DNA of 64,000 bases, taken from contig JALOBU010000007.1 of NCBI GenBank assembly GCA_023228145.1, forward strand, positions 62,001 to 126,000. Direction: 5' to 3'. Below, piece after piece: positions 17,810-27,428 of this stretch. Made by a program: the position numbers and the translations under genes. The notes under the pieces were generated by a model that saw only the letters and a list, made by a program, of their open reading frames with translations, was not told the DNA's origin and made no database searches. The DNA comes from Bacteroidales bacterium. GTDB lineage: Bacteria; Bacteroidota; Bacteroidia; Bacteroidales; CAIWKO01. Positions within the stretch are counted from its first letter, which is position 1; every line of letters starts with the position of its first letter.

Positions 17810-19386
17810 ATCTTATTTTTTATATAAACCAGCAAGCTGCGCATCTTTTCATATAATATTTCAACGGGCTCTCTTTGAATTTCTTCTAAAAGGGTTTGGT
17901 CGAATATTATCAGGTGCATATTGTTTAAAATCATCAATTGTTCCTCCCGGGTAAAGTGCTTTAAAACACTATCAACTTTATACAGAATTATTTCTCTTTT
18001 TATTGTTCCGGAATTATTATTTACAGTATGTATTTCTTGTATTTTGCTGTTTATTTTTTTTTGAAACCTGCCTGATAAATCCTCCAGATTCTTTTCAACT
18101 ATAGTCTTTACTTCATTGGCAGAGGTAAAATTACTATTCTTTTCTGTTTCCTCATCTTCCGAAACACCATAAAGAGTGGAACTTATGTTTACTGGATTCT
18201 CAATCCACCATGCTACCTGGCTTATCAGGTCCGTAAAGCAATCATGGTTTCTTTTTTCAATATAGGTGTCATTTTTTAATTTGAATGATTTGTAATATTG
18301 CAATATGTCTTTAAGCGCTTCCGGCGATAAGTTCCATAGTGCATATCTGCGCGGGCTTTCCACAAAACTCAAATACACAACAGCTTTTTTCATGTTGGCA
18401 AATTCTATCAGGCCGGGAACTTCCTGCCAGTTTATATTCATAGGTGTTATACTAATTGAAAAAGGAGATTTGCTTTTTCTTTTTAGAAAAAAAAACTTAT
18501 CAATATTCCCTATGACCTCATCAAAGTTTGCATTTTTACGTATTGTTTCATAAAGCTCTTTATTAAGTGCATCCAAAGAAAAGCCTATTACAAAATTTCC
18601 TTTTTCTATATAATGCCGGATTTTTTCATTAAAAACGGTTCCGTTGGTTAGTAAAAAAACTTTTATTGACGGTTTTATTTTAATTATTTCATCCCAGATG
18701 TCATAATATAAGTTTATAAGAAAAGGTTCCCCTCCATAAAAGTTTGCTTCTTCTGCATAAGGCAAAAACTCCTTCAATTGCCTTACGAATTCATGGTTGT
18801 AAGGTATAATGATTGAGTCAAGATTTTCGCGGTTTTTACGTATGGCAGAAGAAACACGCCCTGTACACATCACACATTCGAGGTTGCACTGATTGCTTAA
18901 TTCAAATTCAAGGATTTTGGGGTATTTTTTTAGCCTGGTGCTGGCATAAAAATCATTTGTCCATGGCTTAAAATTATTATACCTTCCTGTTTTAACTTGA
19001 TAATAACAATAATCGCAACCGAAAGACAAATCATTATGCATCATATGTTTGGCAAGTTTTTGTCTCTCCGCGCACTGCCACATTTCTGTTAAACTTTGTT
19101 CGGGAAAAGTGCCTAAAACAGCTGTGTGATTAAAACAGCATGTCAAAGCCTGACCGTCTGTGTTAAAAAAAATATTTGTAAATGGAGCATAACAAAATAA
19201 TTTTCTGGAACCCAGGTTGCGCCTTTTATTATACTCTTTATACAAACATTTATCAATAGGATGAAACCCATCTTTTTTTACAGGATAGCTTTCAAATAAA
19301 TTTACTCCTTGCCTAAAGGTCTTATTGATTTTTAACAATATGTTTTTACTTTTTTCTGAAATCCGGTTCCTCAAAAAATGTTTCAT
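17806..19386 (-). CDS. N-terminal-twitch-domain radical SAM protein
   Basis: The 526-residue protein is the longest of the array. Auxiliary cysteines are C65, C83-C84 and C124/C127, and the radical SAM motif is CNLECVMC (C167, C171, C174) followed by FYGGEPFL. It is most like 13276-14796: both have CVMC(S/T)GRVSSAI and a YALW/LALW segment near 340-350. It overlaps its downstream neighbour by four bases and starts one base after 19388-20896 ends, so the array is tightly coupled. Substrate unknown. Confidence 0.85.
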   Translation of the reverse strand: MKHFLRNRISEKSKNILLKINKTFRQGVNLFESYPVKKDGFHPIDKCLYKEYNKRRNLGSRKLFCYAPFTNIFFNTDGQALTCCFNHTAVLGTFPEQSLTEMWQCAERQKLAKHMMHNDLSFGCDYCYYQVKTGRYNNFKPWTNDFYASTRLKKYPKILEFELSNQCNLECVMCTGRVSSAIRKNRENLDSIIIPYNHEFVRQLKEFLPYAEEANFYGGEPFLINLYYDIWDEIIKIKPSIKVFLLTNGTVFNEKIRHYIEKGNFVIGFSLDALNKELYETIRKNANFDEVIGNIDKFFFLKRKSKSPFSISITPMNINWQEVPGLIEFANMKKAVVYLSFVESPRRYALWNLSPEALKDILQYYKSFKLKNDTYIEKRNHDCFTDLISQVAWWIENPVNISSTLYGVSEDEETEKNSNFTSANEVKTIVEKNLEDLSGRFQKKINSKIQEIHTVNNNSGTIKREIILYKVDSVLKHFTREEQLMILNNMHLIIFDQTLLEEIQREPVEILYEKMRSLLVYIKNKI

Positions 19387-19387
19387 C

Positions 19388-20896
19388 TTACATCACCCAT
19401 GTAGTTATCATCTCTGCTAGTTCTCTTTCTTTTTTCATTTCTATAATATTTATCATCCCATCATCAACCGGGAAAAGAAGCAATCGCTCATAAATAATTT
19501 CTTTATCAATATCCGGGAATAAAGCAAGTGTAAGGTTTATTTTTTTAACTATTTTACAGTATCTTTCTTCTGATTTGCCGGGTTCTTCGTTATTGTTTTC
19601 AAAATAATCACGAACCCTCATGAAAAATCGTTTCTCATTTTCACTCATACCCATCAGTGAATCGCTAAATATTTTTTCTTTTTTTTCTCTCTCTGAAGCT
19701 TTGTTATGCCATGTATGAATTTGTTCTGTAAGGTTTTTAAAATTTGCTTTGTTTGTTTTTTCGTGTATTTTATTTTCAGAAAACTCAAACTGTTTCAAAT
19801 ATTGATATATCTTTTGCAACTCTTCGGCTGGCATACTTTTCAGCGTTAGCTGTGGAGGCTTAATCACATGATGAAAATAAACGCAAATGCCATGCTCGTT
19901 ACCATACCTGACAAATTCGGGAAGTTCGCTCCAATTTAATTGTAGCGGGCATACAAGAAAATTCATCGTAGTCTTATTTCTATTTACATAATTATGAATG
20001 AATGAAATATTTTCCATTGCAATTTCAAAATTTCCATTCACTCTAATAGATTCGTATGTGTTTTTTTGAAGACTGTCAATAGAAACATTAAAACTAAATT
20101 TATTGTATCGCTCCATTAAATCCCGGAAGCGTTTGTTCATAGTATTGGCATTGGTTGTAACCAAGATATTACATGCCGGATTTTTTTCAATTATTTTTTC
20201 CCAAATATCATAATAAATATCTATAAGCAGGGGGTCGCCACCGGTAAATTCAGCCACCTTAAGATATGGAATATATTCTTCAAGCTGTTTAACAAAATTT
20301 TCATCATACTTTTTTTCAACAGGTGAGAGCTTTTCTCTGTTTTTCCTGATGGAAGAAGAAAGAAAACCTGAGCACATCACACACTCAAGGTTACAGGTAT
20401 TTTCCAGCTCAAATTCCATGATGCTTGGATATTTTTTTCCGTAAAAAGAATAATGGTCATACTTTAACGACAACATACTGCCAAAATTTTTCGTTATCAT
20501 TGAAATATGACAAAACCTGCATATATCCGACAAATCGTTGTTCTTTACCTGTTGTCTGATATGGTTAAATCCGTTTCCGTTCCATATTTCTTTAATGCTT
20601 GATTCTGGGTACGTCAATTGTTCGCTAAAATATGTTGCATAGCATGGGGATGCTTTACCAAAAACACTGAAAAACATACTTGAAAATGGGGCAAAACACA
20701 TCAGCGAATGAGGGCCAAAAGGCCTGCTGTCATTGTAGTCTTTAAGTAGTTCTTTTGTATATACCCCTTTTATTTTTTTACATAAAATCCACGATAAAAC
20801 AAAACGTGCTTTATTATAAACATTGATAAGCCTGATAATAAAAACCTTAATAACCCCCGGCATTCTCTGATATTTTTTTCTTAAGATTTTTATCAT
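19388..20896 (-). CDS. N-terminal-twitch-domain radical SAM protein with altered auxiliary cysteines
   Basis: The 502-residue protein has the radical SAM motif CNLECVMC (C168, C172, C175) and FTGGDPLL, where the usual GGEP is GGDP. The auxiliary domain has C67, C85 and C126/C129, but the CC pair of its paralogues is replaced by Cys-Tyr (C85-Y86). The auxiliary cluster may therefore have different ligation. Residues 1-40 are basic and hydrophobic. Its ATG overlaps the stop of the UbiA-family gene (20893-22005) by four bases, tying the radical SAM array to a prenyltransferase. Confidence 0.83.
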   Translation of the reverse strand: MIKILRKKYQRMPGVIKVFIIRLINVYNKARFVLSWILCKKIKGVYTKELLKDYNDSRPFGPHSLMCFAPFSSMFFSVFGKASPCYATYFSEQLTYPESSIKEIWNGNGFNHIRQQVKNNDLSDICRFCHISMITKNFGSMLSLKYDHYSFYGKKYPSIMEFELENTCNLECVMCSGFLSSSIRKNREKLSPVEKKYDENFVKQLEEYIPYLKVAEFTGGDPLLIDIYYDIWEKIIEKNPACNILVTTNANTMNKRFRDLMERYNKFSFNVSIDSLQKNTYESIRVNGNFEIAMENISFIHNYVNRNKTTMNFLVCPLQLNWSELPEFVRYGNEHGICVYFHHVIKPPQLTLKSMPAEELQKIYQYLKQFEFSENKIHEKTNKANFKNLTEQIHTWHNKASEREKKEKIFSDSLMGMSENEKRFFMRVRDYFENNNEEPGKSEERYCKIVKKINLTLALFPDIDKEIIYERLLLFPVDDGMINIIEMKKERELAEMITTWVM

Positions 20897-22005
20897 GATG
20901 TCTTTTTTTTATATCCCAGAAAACGATAAAATTTCTGTGCATAAACATTACAACAGAGTTTGTAATAAAGCCATACTATGACTCCATGAAATAAATAATG
21001 AATCAACACTATATAAAAAATCTTTTTAACAAGAATAAAAATTGGTTTCCCCCTAAATAAAAAAAAGTGTATAAGAAGCAGGAGAATATACCATTTATCA
21101 AAGAAAATACTTAATGATATAATAAATAAAGGTAGCAGGTCCGCATATAAATTGTTCAGTAATTCTGAATACCACAAACTATTCTTCTTAACTTTAAATA
21201 ATAAGACTGATATCAATACGTATAACAAATATAATGGTATAATAATATAAAATTTTTTTACAAGGGTAAAAGAAATAAACACAACTAGTACGATAATAAC
21301 AACAATCTCTAATGGAATTAATACTCGGGATATTAATTTTACAGTATATTTTTGGCCTTTTTGAGTAACAAATGTTCTGAACCCTGATTTCCTGTCGTAT
21401 TCTTCATCTGAAATCTGATGATAGAGAATATTTCGAAAACCTTTAATAAACATAAGGACGGAAAGAATAAATACAGAAATGACGAAATTATTGCTTAATA
21501 GGGATTTACCCGCAAACAAGAGCAATCCGATAATAGAAAATATCACACTGCTATATAAAGCATCTATTGCCAGACCTGCATAAATAGCTTTTTTTAACCT
21601 AAGGGGCGGTAATGTGTAAACAATCAACAATATCAACTGAAAAAAAAACAGAAAAAAAATTATTAATCGGGGGTAAATGAAGAATAAAGGGATTATTGAT
21701 ATAGCCAGTAATAAAATTAACAGTAAATATTTTTTCCAGAATGACAAGATAGCGGCAGTGTTTTCTTTGCCCGCAGATGCATCAACTTCTATATCAGAAA
21801 CATTGTTTAAAAAATAACCAAACCCAGCCGTACCAAAAATACAAAGCAGAAAAAACAAGAGGTTCAGATAACTGTCTTTAAGAGTACAATTATTAATAAG
21901 TATGCTTAGGTAAGTAAATGCCAGTATGGGTGGGACAATATGATTCCACCAGTCGCTTACTCTGAAATATCTTGTAAGATCATTATATATTTTCCAAATA
22001 AACAC
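20893..22005 (-). CDS. UbiA-family prenyltransferase
   Basis: The 370-residue polytopic membrane protein has both Asp-rich motifs of intramembrane UbiA prenyltransferases: NxxDxxxD at N68, D71 and D75, and DxxxD at D200 and D204. These bind the Mg-diphosphate of an isoprenyl donor. Family members make quinones, lipids, or polyprenyl-phosphate-pentose carriers, as in decaprenyl-phosphate phosphoribosyltransferase. No quinone genes are nearby. As first gene of an operon with five radical SAM genes and a membrane hydrolase, it may make or attach the lipid part of the product. That role is inference; the family is well supported. Confidence 0.85.
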   Translation of the reverse strand: MFIWKIYNDLTRYFRVSDWWNHIVPPILAFTYLSILINNCTLKDSYLNLLFFLLCIFGTAGFGYFLNNVSDIEVDASAGKENTAAILSFWKKYLLLILLLAISIIPLFFIYPRLIIFFLFFFQLILLIVYTLPPLRLKKAIYAGLAIDALYSSVIFSIIGLLLFAGKSLLSNNFVISVFILSVLMFIKGFRNILYHQISDEEYDRKSGFRTFVTQKGQKYTVKLISRVLIPLEIVVIIVLVVFISFTLVKKFYIIIPLYLLYVLISVLLFKVKKNSLWYSELLNNLYADLLPLFIISLSIFFDKWYILLLLIHFFLFRGKPIFILVKKIFYIVLIHYLFHGVIVWLYYKLCCNVYAQKFYRFLGYKKKTS

Positions 22006-22069
22006 GATAAAATCCTAATCTGATCAATATAATATTAATAAAAAGCTCATTACACATACATGTGCCACT

Positions 22070-22077
22070 CAAAATTA
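22070..22077 (-). promoter_or_regulatory. putative -7 element (TAATTTTG) for the UbiA-radical SAM operon
   Basis: Minus-strand TAATTTTG matches TAnnTTTG. The leader to the ATG at 22005 would be about 58 bases and contains a small inverted repeat, CACAT-AC-ATGTG. No good -33 box. Confidence 0.42.
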
Positions 22078-22130
22078 GTACTTTTATTGAAAAAATAGGT
22101 TGCATTATGGACTTATTTTGTACAAAGCCA

Positions 22131-22160
22131 TTTGTAAACAGCTTTGTTTTTATAATTTTA
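22131..22160 (+). promoter_or_regulatory. putative promoter for the GT-C glycosyltransferase gene
   Basis: TTTG (22131-22134) lies 18 bases before TAATTTTA (22153-22160), one mismatch from TAnnTTTG. This places the transcription start downstream of the ATG at 22100 and supports translation from the ATG at 22193. Confidence 0.38.
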
Positions 22161-22192
22161 TAACTTTAAACTATCCTGACAATTATTTTTTT

Positions 22193-24421
22193 ATGAAAAT
22201 CCCCTATAAAAAAACTAGGCTTTGGGTAATTATTTCTCTTGTTTTTTTTATACCGGTTTATTTTTTAATTAATAATTATTTGTTACGGGAAATCCTCTTT
22301 TTCAAGCCCCTACTTATTTCTGTCAATAGCAAGCACCCTTTAATCAATGACAAGGTCTATTGCTTTTCAAAAGGCATGTTTAACAATATTTACAGAATTG
22401 ATACATTTTTGTGTGATAATATATTCAGTGAAAAATATTCCTTCAGAAAGGATATTATTGTTGCCGTACCCTATCAGGAACTTAAAAATATTGAAAGCAT
22501 TTCACTGATTTATGGTAAAGAAACTGTTAGGTTTAACAACAAAACACTTTCTGAATTTAAATTAAATGTATTACCCGGGGAATCAAAATACTTTGTTATT
22601 AAAATAAGTTCGCTTTATTCGCCGCGGCAATATTGTTTTTATAAGACACTGACAATATTTTTATGGGGTGGGAAAATAAGAACAATATGGGTTTTGCTCC
22701 TGGTGATTTGTTTATTTTTATTATTATGGAAATTCAGATGGTTCTCTATAAACAAATTAGTAGCGAAATCAAAAAGTGGCGCACATTTGTTAAAAATACT
22801 TATTGAACATGTTGCTTTAAGAAAAATTTCTTATTTACTGTTTTTTGTTTCATTTTTTGCTTTTTTTAGTGTAAAATTTAAGTTCAACAACGGTGTCAGA
22901 TTTGATTCTGCTAATATTTTTGACCACTCTGTGGCTGTCAACTTTGCCTGCAAACAAGGATTCCCAAAATTTGGCGGAATAGAAAACTTTGAAAAGTATA
23001 AATTTAATGAATTTGATGGTAATGTTGTTTTTAATTATAAACTGTTCACCCGGATGGCAGGTGCCACTTATCTTCTCAGGCCGCCGGGAAATTCTTTTTT
23101 ATATGGTTTTATTTATAAAATTTTTGGAATTAATCCAATCATTATTAAATATACACAACTGTTTTTTATAATTCTTTCAGCAACCTTTTTAATTTATTTA
23201 GGTTACAAATTTTGGGAATATAAAGGGTATATGGCCGGCTTCATCTCGGCAATAATTTTTCTTTTCAACTATGCTTTTTATGCCGAAACTTTTTGTTATG
23301 AAAATGTTCTTTTTTTAATTGTACTCTTTGTAATATTTGCAACAGAAAAATACCTTAACAAATCTTCGTACAAAAAAATTATCATCCTGGGATTTATAAC
23401 AGGAATAAGTTTACTGATAACTTCATTTTTTATAATTTTGCCTTTTATCTTTTTTGTTTATTTTCTTTTTTACTATGTAAAATTTCGTTATAAAAAATAT
23501 TTAGGGCATTTGTTGGTTTTTATTATAACATTTTTACTGCCTGTAATTCCCTGGTCTATATATGCCACTTTACAATCAAAAAAAATTCATCTAAGCAGGG
23601 ATATTATAATAACTGAAATGCAGAAAAAACCATTATCAAAGGCAGACAGCCTTTTTCTGATGCCTATATTAAAAAACATTCCCGAGGCTGTCACTATGAA
23701 CTTCTCCATTCATGAGGGCATGGAAATACCTGTGAAAGAACATAACCGGTTGTCATTAGATATTGGTTCAGGTGCATTGCTTTCTCAAAATTTTGTATTT
23801 ATTTCGACGCAGGGTAAAACCGGCGGACTCCTTGCATCAAATAACGAATACGTTGATAATGGAACATTTAATTTTAAATATTACTATGACAAAAACAGTT
23901 TTTATAACAATGATGGATTAAGCGAATCATCGGAATTCATAAGGATAATTAACTTCTACATTCACTATCCCTGGAAATTGTTTACAAACTTCTTTAACAG
24001 ATTTTACAACACATTTGGAACTAACAGGTTTTTTCTTATTTTTATTATAAGTATAATATTAAATGGATTCATCAGTATTGTAAAATCAGAATTTTTCAAG
24101 AAAAAATTAATAAAAACAATCGGCTTTATTTTTTTAAATACCTGCCTTCTTGCTTCATTACTATTTTTGCCCGGGAAAATAATTTTTTTAATAATTTTCG
24201 TAATCTCAATAACAACGGTTCTGATATGTTTTCTAAAGAAAAATGTCAACTTATTAAATTTTCTGCCTTTATCCGCAAGTATAATTCTAATAACCTTTTT
24301 GATTTTTATCATTCTTACTGCAGGATTGCCGAGATATCTGGACGTCATCAACTCTGTAATTTACCTTATTGGTATTTATTCCGTTATACATATTAACCAC
24401 AGGTGGATTTATAAATATTAA
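22193..24421 (+). CDS. GT-C family glycosyltransferase (ArnT/PMT-like membrane protein)
   Basis: The 742-residue protein has about a dozen hydrophobic segments. After the second long membrane helix comes an external loop with FDSANIFDH, which carries acidic residues where GT-C enzymes have their catalytic Asp, and then RPPGNSFLYG (R296-G299), the PMT_2-like signature. GT-C enzymes use a polyprenyl-phosphate sugar on the outer face of the inner membrane. An upstream in-frame ATG at 22100 would add 31 residues but lies ahead of the likely promoter. The DPM1-like gene at 30255-30980 could make its donor. Confidence 0.78.
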   Translation: MKIPYKKTRLWVIISLVFFIPVYFLINNYLLREILFFKPLLISVNSKHPLINDKVYCFSKGMFNNIYRIDTFLCDNIFSEKYSFRKDIIVAVPYQELKNIESISLIYGKETVRFNNKTLSEFKLNVLPGESKYFVIKISSLYSPRQYCFYKTLTIFLWGGKIRTIWVLLLVICLFLLLWKFRWFSINKLVAKSKSGAHLLKILIEHVALRKISYLLFFVSFFAFFSVKFKFNNGVRFDSANIFDHSVAVNFACKQGFPKFGGIENFEKYKFNEFDGNVVFNYKLFTRMAGATYLLRPPGNSFLYGFIYKIFGINPIIIKYTQLFFIILSATFLIYLGYKFWEYKGYMAGFISAIIFLFNYAFYAETFCYENVLFLIVLFVIFATEKYLNKSSYKKIIILGFITGISLLITSFFIILPFIFFVYFLFYYVKFRYKKYLGHLLVFIITFLLPVIPWSIYATLQSKKIHLSRDIIITEMQKKPLSKADSLFLMPILKNIPEAVTMNFSIHEGMEIPVKEHNRLSLDIGSGALLSQNFVFISTQGKTGGLLASNNEYVDNGTFNFKYYYDKNSFYNNDGLSESSEFIRIINFYIHYPWKLFTNFFNRFYNTFGTNRFFLIFIISIILNGFISIVKSEFFKKKLIKTIGFIFLNTCLLASLLFLPGKIIFLIIFVISITTVLICFLKKNVNLLNFLPLSASIILITFLIFIILTAGLPRYLDVINSVIYLIGIYSVIHINHRWIYKY

Positions 24422-24436
24422 AATCAATTAACCCAA

Positions 24437-25933
24437 ATGATATTTATCAATTCATCACCCCGAAACTCTTTAAAAATCTTTCAACCTTTTCTGCCGGTTT
24501 TTGTTCCTGTGGGAATAGGTTACTTAATGACAGTTCTCAAAGCAAACGGAATTGAAAGTGTTTGTTTCGACGAACAGGTTGAAAATAACATTCTTAAAAA
24601 AATTGAAAAAAAAACAAAAGAATTTCCACGGCCATTAATATTTGGGTTTAGCGTGCTAACAGCTGCTTTAAAAAATGCTTTACAGCTTTCTGAAAAACTA
24701 AAAATGTTATATCCCGACAGTATTATTATTTTCGGGGGTATTCATCCTACTGCTTGCCCGGATGAGGTTTTAAACTATTGGCAGGTTGATTATGTTGTAC
24801 GTGGCGAAGCTGAAAATATAATTTCAGAATTATATCATGGTATTCGAAATCAAAAAGATATCTCGCAAATTGAAAGTCTTTCTTATCGGAAAAATAAAAT
24901 CAAAGTTCATAATCCGAGATCTGAAGGTATAACAGACCTTAATGTTCTACCCAAATTCCCATATCATATATTCGAAAATAAAAAGTATGATCTGGGCTTT
25001 GTAATGAGTTCACGCGGATGCCCTTATAATTGCCTTTTTTGCAGTAATAAAATTAACAGCCAACGCAGATTCAGGTATAGAGACCCTGACAGTGTTGTAG
25101 AAGATCTGACGCTTCTTCATCAAAAACATAAGCGTAAATATGTTTACTTTCTTGATGATAATTTGCTGGCAGATAATGACCGAATTATTAAACTGACACA
25201 GAAAATTAAATCCAGCCCTATTGCAGGTAAAATGATATATAATTTTCAGGCAAGGGGAGATAACAGTAATCATGAGGTTCTGAAAGAATTATTTGAGGCA
25301 GGGTTCCGAGGGGTATATTTCGGAATAGAAACTGCTTCGGAATCACTTATGAAAACGGTAAATAAAGGAGAGACTGTTGCCCGTGTTATTGAAGCAATTA
25401 AAACAGCAAAGGGAATCGGATACCATGTAAGCGGTAATTATATTTTTTCCCTACCCGGAGAAACACACAAAGACAGAATGGATGCAATCAGCCTGACAAA
25501 AAAAATCAATTTAGACCTCGTAAAATATAACAATGCCACACCATATCCCGGTACAGAATTATATAATATAGCAAGAGAACAAAATCGTCTTCATATTATA
25601 GGCAATTACGAAAACATAAATTCAGTGTCAACCTTTATTGAAAATCCATTCAAAAAAATTCCTTTTTCTTATATTCCTGAAGGAAATACTGAGAAAGAAA
25701 TCAGGCGTGACATACTTGCCGGATATTTTAGCTTTTATTTCAACATCAAACACCTTAAAGGTGTGTTTACGCGTCCCGACCTAAATAACGCATGGTTTGA
25801 TTTCGGCCATAGTTTTTTTGATTTTATAAAAAAACTTCCTGCCTTACTAGTATTATCAACGCTACTTACGGTTAAATTCGGAAGTTTTTTATTTTCTTGC
25901 CCATTTTCCAAAAAGTCTGCTTTGCAAAAATAA
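24437..25933 (+). CDS. B12-binding-domain radical SAM protein
   Basis: The 498-residue protein has a B12-binding-like domain (VGIGYLMTVLKANG, GGIHPT at 100-105, RGEAEN) and the radical SAM motif CPYNCLFC (C195, C199, C202), followed by LDDNLL and FGIETAS. It has a hydrophobic stretch near 470-490 (KLPALLVLSTLLTV) that may bind the membrane. It begins 15 bases after the GT-C gene and ends four bases before 25938-27428, forming a three-gene rightward unit. Substrate unknown. Confidence 0.85.
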   Translation: MIFINSSPRNSLKIFQPFLPVFVPVGIGYLMTVLKANGIESVCFDEQVENNILKKIEKKTKEFPRPLIFGFSVLTAALKNALQLSEKLKMLYPDSIIIFGGIHPTACPDEVLNYWQVDYVVRGEAENIISELYHGIRNQKDISQIESLSYRKNKIKVHNPRSEGITDLNVLPKFPYHIFENKKYDLGFVMSSRGCPYNCLFCSNKINSQRRFRYRDPDSVVEDLTLLHQKHKRKYVYFLDDNLLADNDRIIKLTQKIKSSPIAGKMIYNFQARGDNSNHEVLKELFEAGFRGVYFGIETASESLMKTVNKGETVARVIEAIKTAKGIGYHVSGNYIFSLPGETHKDRMDAISLTKKINLDLVKYNNATPYPGTELYNIAREQNRLHIIGNYENINSVSTFIENPFKKIPFSYIPEGNTEKEIRRDILAGYFSFYFNIKHLKGVFTRPDLNNAWFDFGHSFFDFIKKLPALLVLSTLLTVKFGSFLFSCPFSKKSALQK

Positions 25934-25937
25934 TTTT

Positions 25938-27428
25938 ATGCGTATCCTTTTTTTCGACATTGGAGAAATTGACTATAAGGGAATAGAGATTCTTACTGCA
26001 GTGTTAAAGCAACACGGACACACTGTTGATTTATTACTCGACCCTGGCCTGGGAAAACATTATTATCTAAAACTTCCTTTTTTAAACAGATTGTTTAGTA
26101 AAAACTTTCTTGTAAAAAAAGCTATTGCATTTAACCCTGACTTAATAGGAATGTCTGTTGTTACCAATAATTTTCATTATTTCAGGGAATTCGGGCAAAA
26201 ACTTAAATTGGCGGCTGATATTCCTATTATCGTAGGCGGAATACACCCCACTTCTGTTCCCGAAGAAGTCATTAAAGAAGATTGGGTTGATATGGTTTGT
26301 GTCGGCGATGGCGAAGAAGCCATATCCGAACTGGCTGAAAAAATGGAAAATCATCAGGACATTTTTCACATTAAAAACCTCTGGATTAAAGATAAAAACG
26401 GAAAAGTCTATAAAAATGAATTAAGGCCTTTAACAGAAAATATTGACCTGCATCCGTTTCCCGACCGTTCCATTTATCATCAATATGGGGTTTTGGGAAA
26501 ACGTATCCGGTTTATGACAGGCAGGGGCTGTCCGTATCAATGTACTTTTTGTGTAAATAGTTTTAGAAATGATTTATATCCCGGACAAGCGTATCTTAGA
26601 AAACGGAGTGTGAAAAGTATTATTGAGGAACTGGAATTAATAAAAAAAGAATATAAACCTAAAGCTATACGTTTTGAAGATGATGTTTTTGTGTTAAATA
26701 TGGAATGGCTCAGGGAATTTAAAATAGAGTATATAAAAAAGATTGGCTTACCTTTTCATTGCTACATTACTCCTTCGGGCGTGAAGCAGGATGTTATAAA
26801 TGAATTAAGAGCCTGTGGCTGCAATTCTATTGCCATGGGAATACAATCAGGGAATCCGGAACTGCGCTCAAAAATATTAAACCGTCATTATAAAAATTCG
26901 ACTGTAACAGAAGCTGCAAAAATCATTAAAAAAAGCGGAATAAAACTTTATGCAGAATACATGTTTGGAATTCCGGAAGAAACCCCGGCAAAAATGTGGG
27001 AAACCGTAAGGCTGGCAGAGGAAGTTAATGCTGATAACAATTGGACAAGTATATTTTACCCATACCCCAAAACCAAACTCGGAGATTATGCCATAGAAAA
27101 CAAACTTATTGATTATCCAGCTTACAACAAAATGATTAGCGGATACGGGAATCCTCACTCCATGAGTATTTTAAACCATCCACATGCTACTGAAGCATTC
27201 AAATTCAAAGCATTATTACCGCTATACCTTGCTTTACCCTTTTTCTTTAAACCTATTATAAGACTTTTTCTAAATACAAATTTCGGGGTCATTCACAAAT
27301 TTTTATATATAGTAAGCATTCCTCTGCTTGAAAAAAGAGAATTTTTCTACCGGATAAGACGAATCCCTTTAATTATCTATAAAACAATAAGTGTTTTAAG
27401 TCGTTTTAATCATTCCAATTCCTGTTAA
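25938..27428 (+). CDS. B12-binding-domain radical SAM protein
   Basis: The 496-residue protein has a B12-binding-like domain (GIEILTAVLKQHGH, GGIHPT near 100-105, VGDGEEA) and the radical SAM motif CPYQCTFC (C198, C202, C205). It is clearly paralogous to 33876-35345 on the other strand: both have a YL-x-x-P-x-x-NRL-x-SK insertion near residues 43-55 and a matching C-terminal region (IH-x-F then IRR-IP). The C-terminus includes a hydrophobic helix (LPLYLALPFFFKPI) and basic residues, suggesting membrane contact. Its last 23 bases overlap the end of the convergent gene 27406-28833. Confidence 0.85.
   Translation: MRILFFDIGEIDYKGIEILTAVLKQHGHTVDLLLDPGLGKHYYLKLPFLNRLFSKNFLVKKAIAFNPDLIGMSVVTNNFHYFREFGQKLKLAADIPIIVGGIHPTSVPEEVIKEDWVDMVCVGDGEEAISELAEKMENHQDIFHIKNLWIKDKNGKVYKNELRPLTENIDLHPFPDRSIYHQYGVLGKRIRFMTGRGCPYQCTFCVNSFRNDLYPGQAYLRKRSVKSIIEELELIKKEYKPKAIRFEDDVFVLNMEWLREFKIEYIKKIGLPFHCYITPSGVKQDVINELRACGCNSIAMGIQSGNPELRSKILNRHYKNSTVTEAAKIIKKSGIKLYAEYMFGIPEETPAKMWETVRLAEEVNADNNWTSIFYPYPKTKLGDYAIENKLIDYPAYNKMISGYGNPHSMSILNHPHATEAFKFKALLPLYLALPFFFKPIIRLFLNTNFGVIHKFLYIVSIPLLEKREFFYRIRRIPLIIYKTISVLSRFNHSNSC

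Noticed and set aside
22100..22192. Longer start (ATG 22100) for the GT-C gene
   Set aside because: A promoter-like TTTG/TAATTTTA pair lies at 22131-22160, downstream of that ATG, and the added 31 residues are unlike a membrane-protein start.
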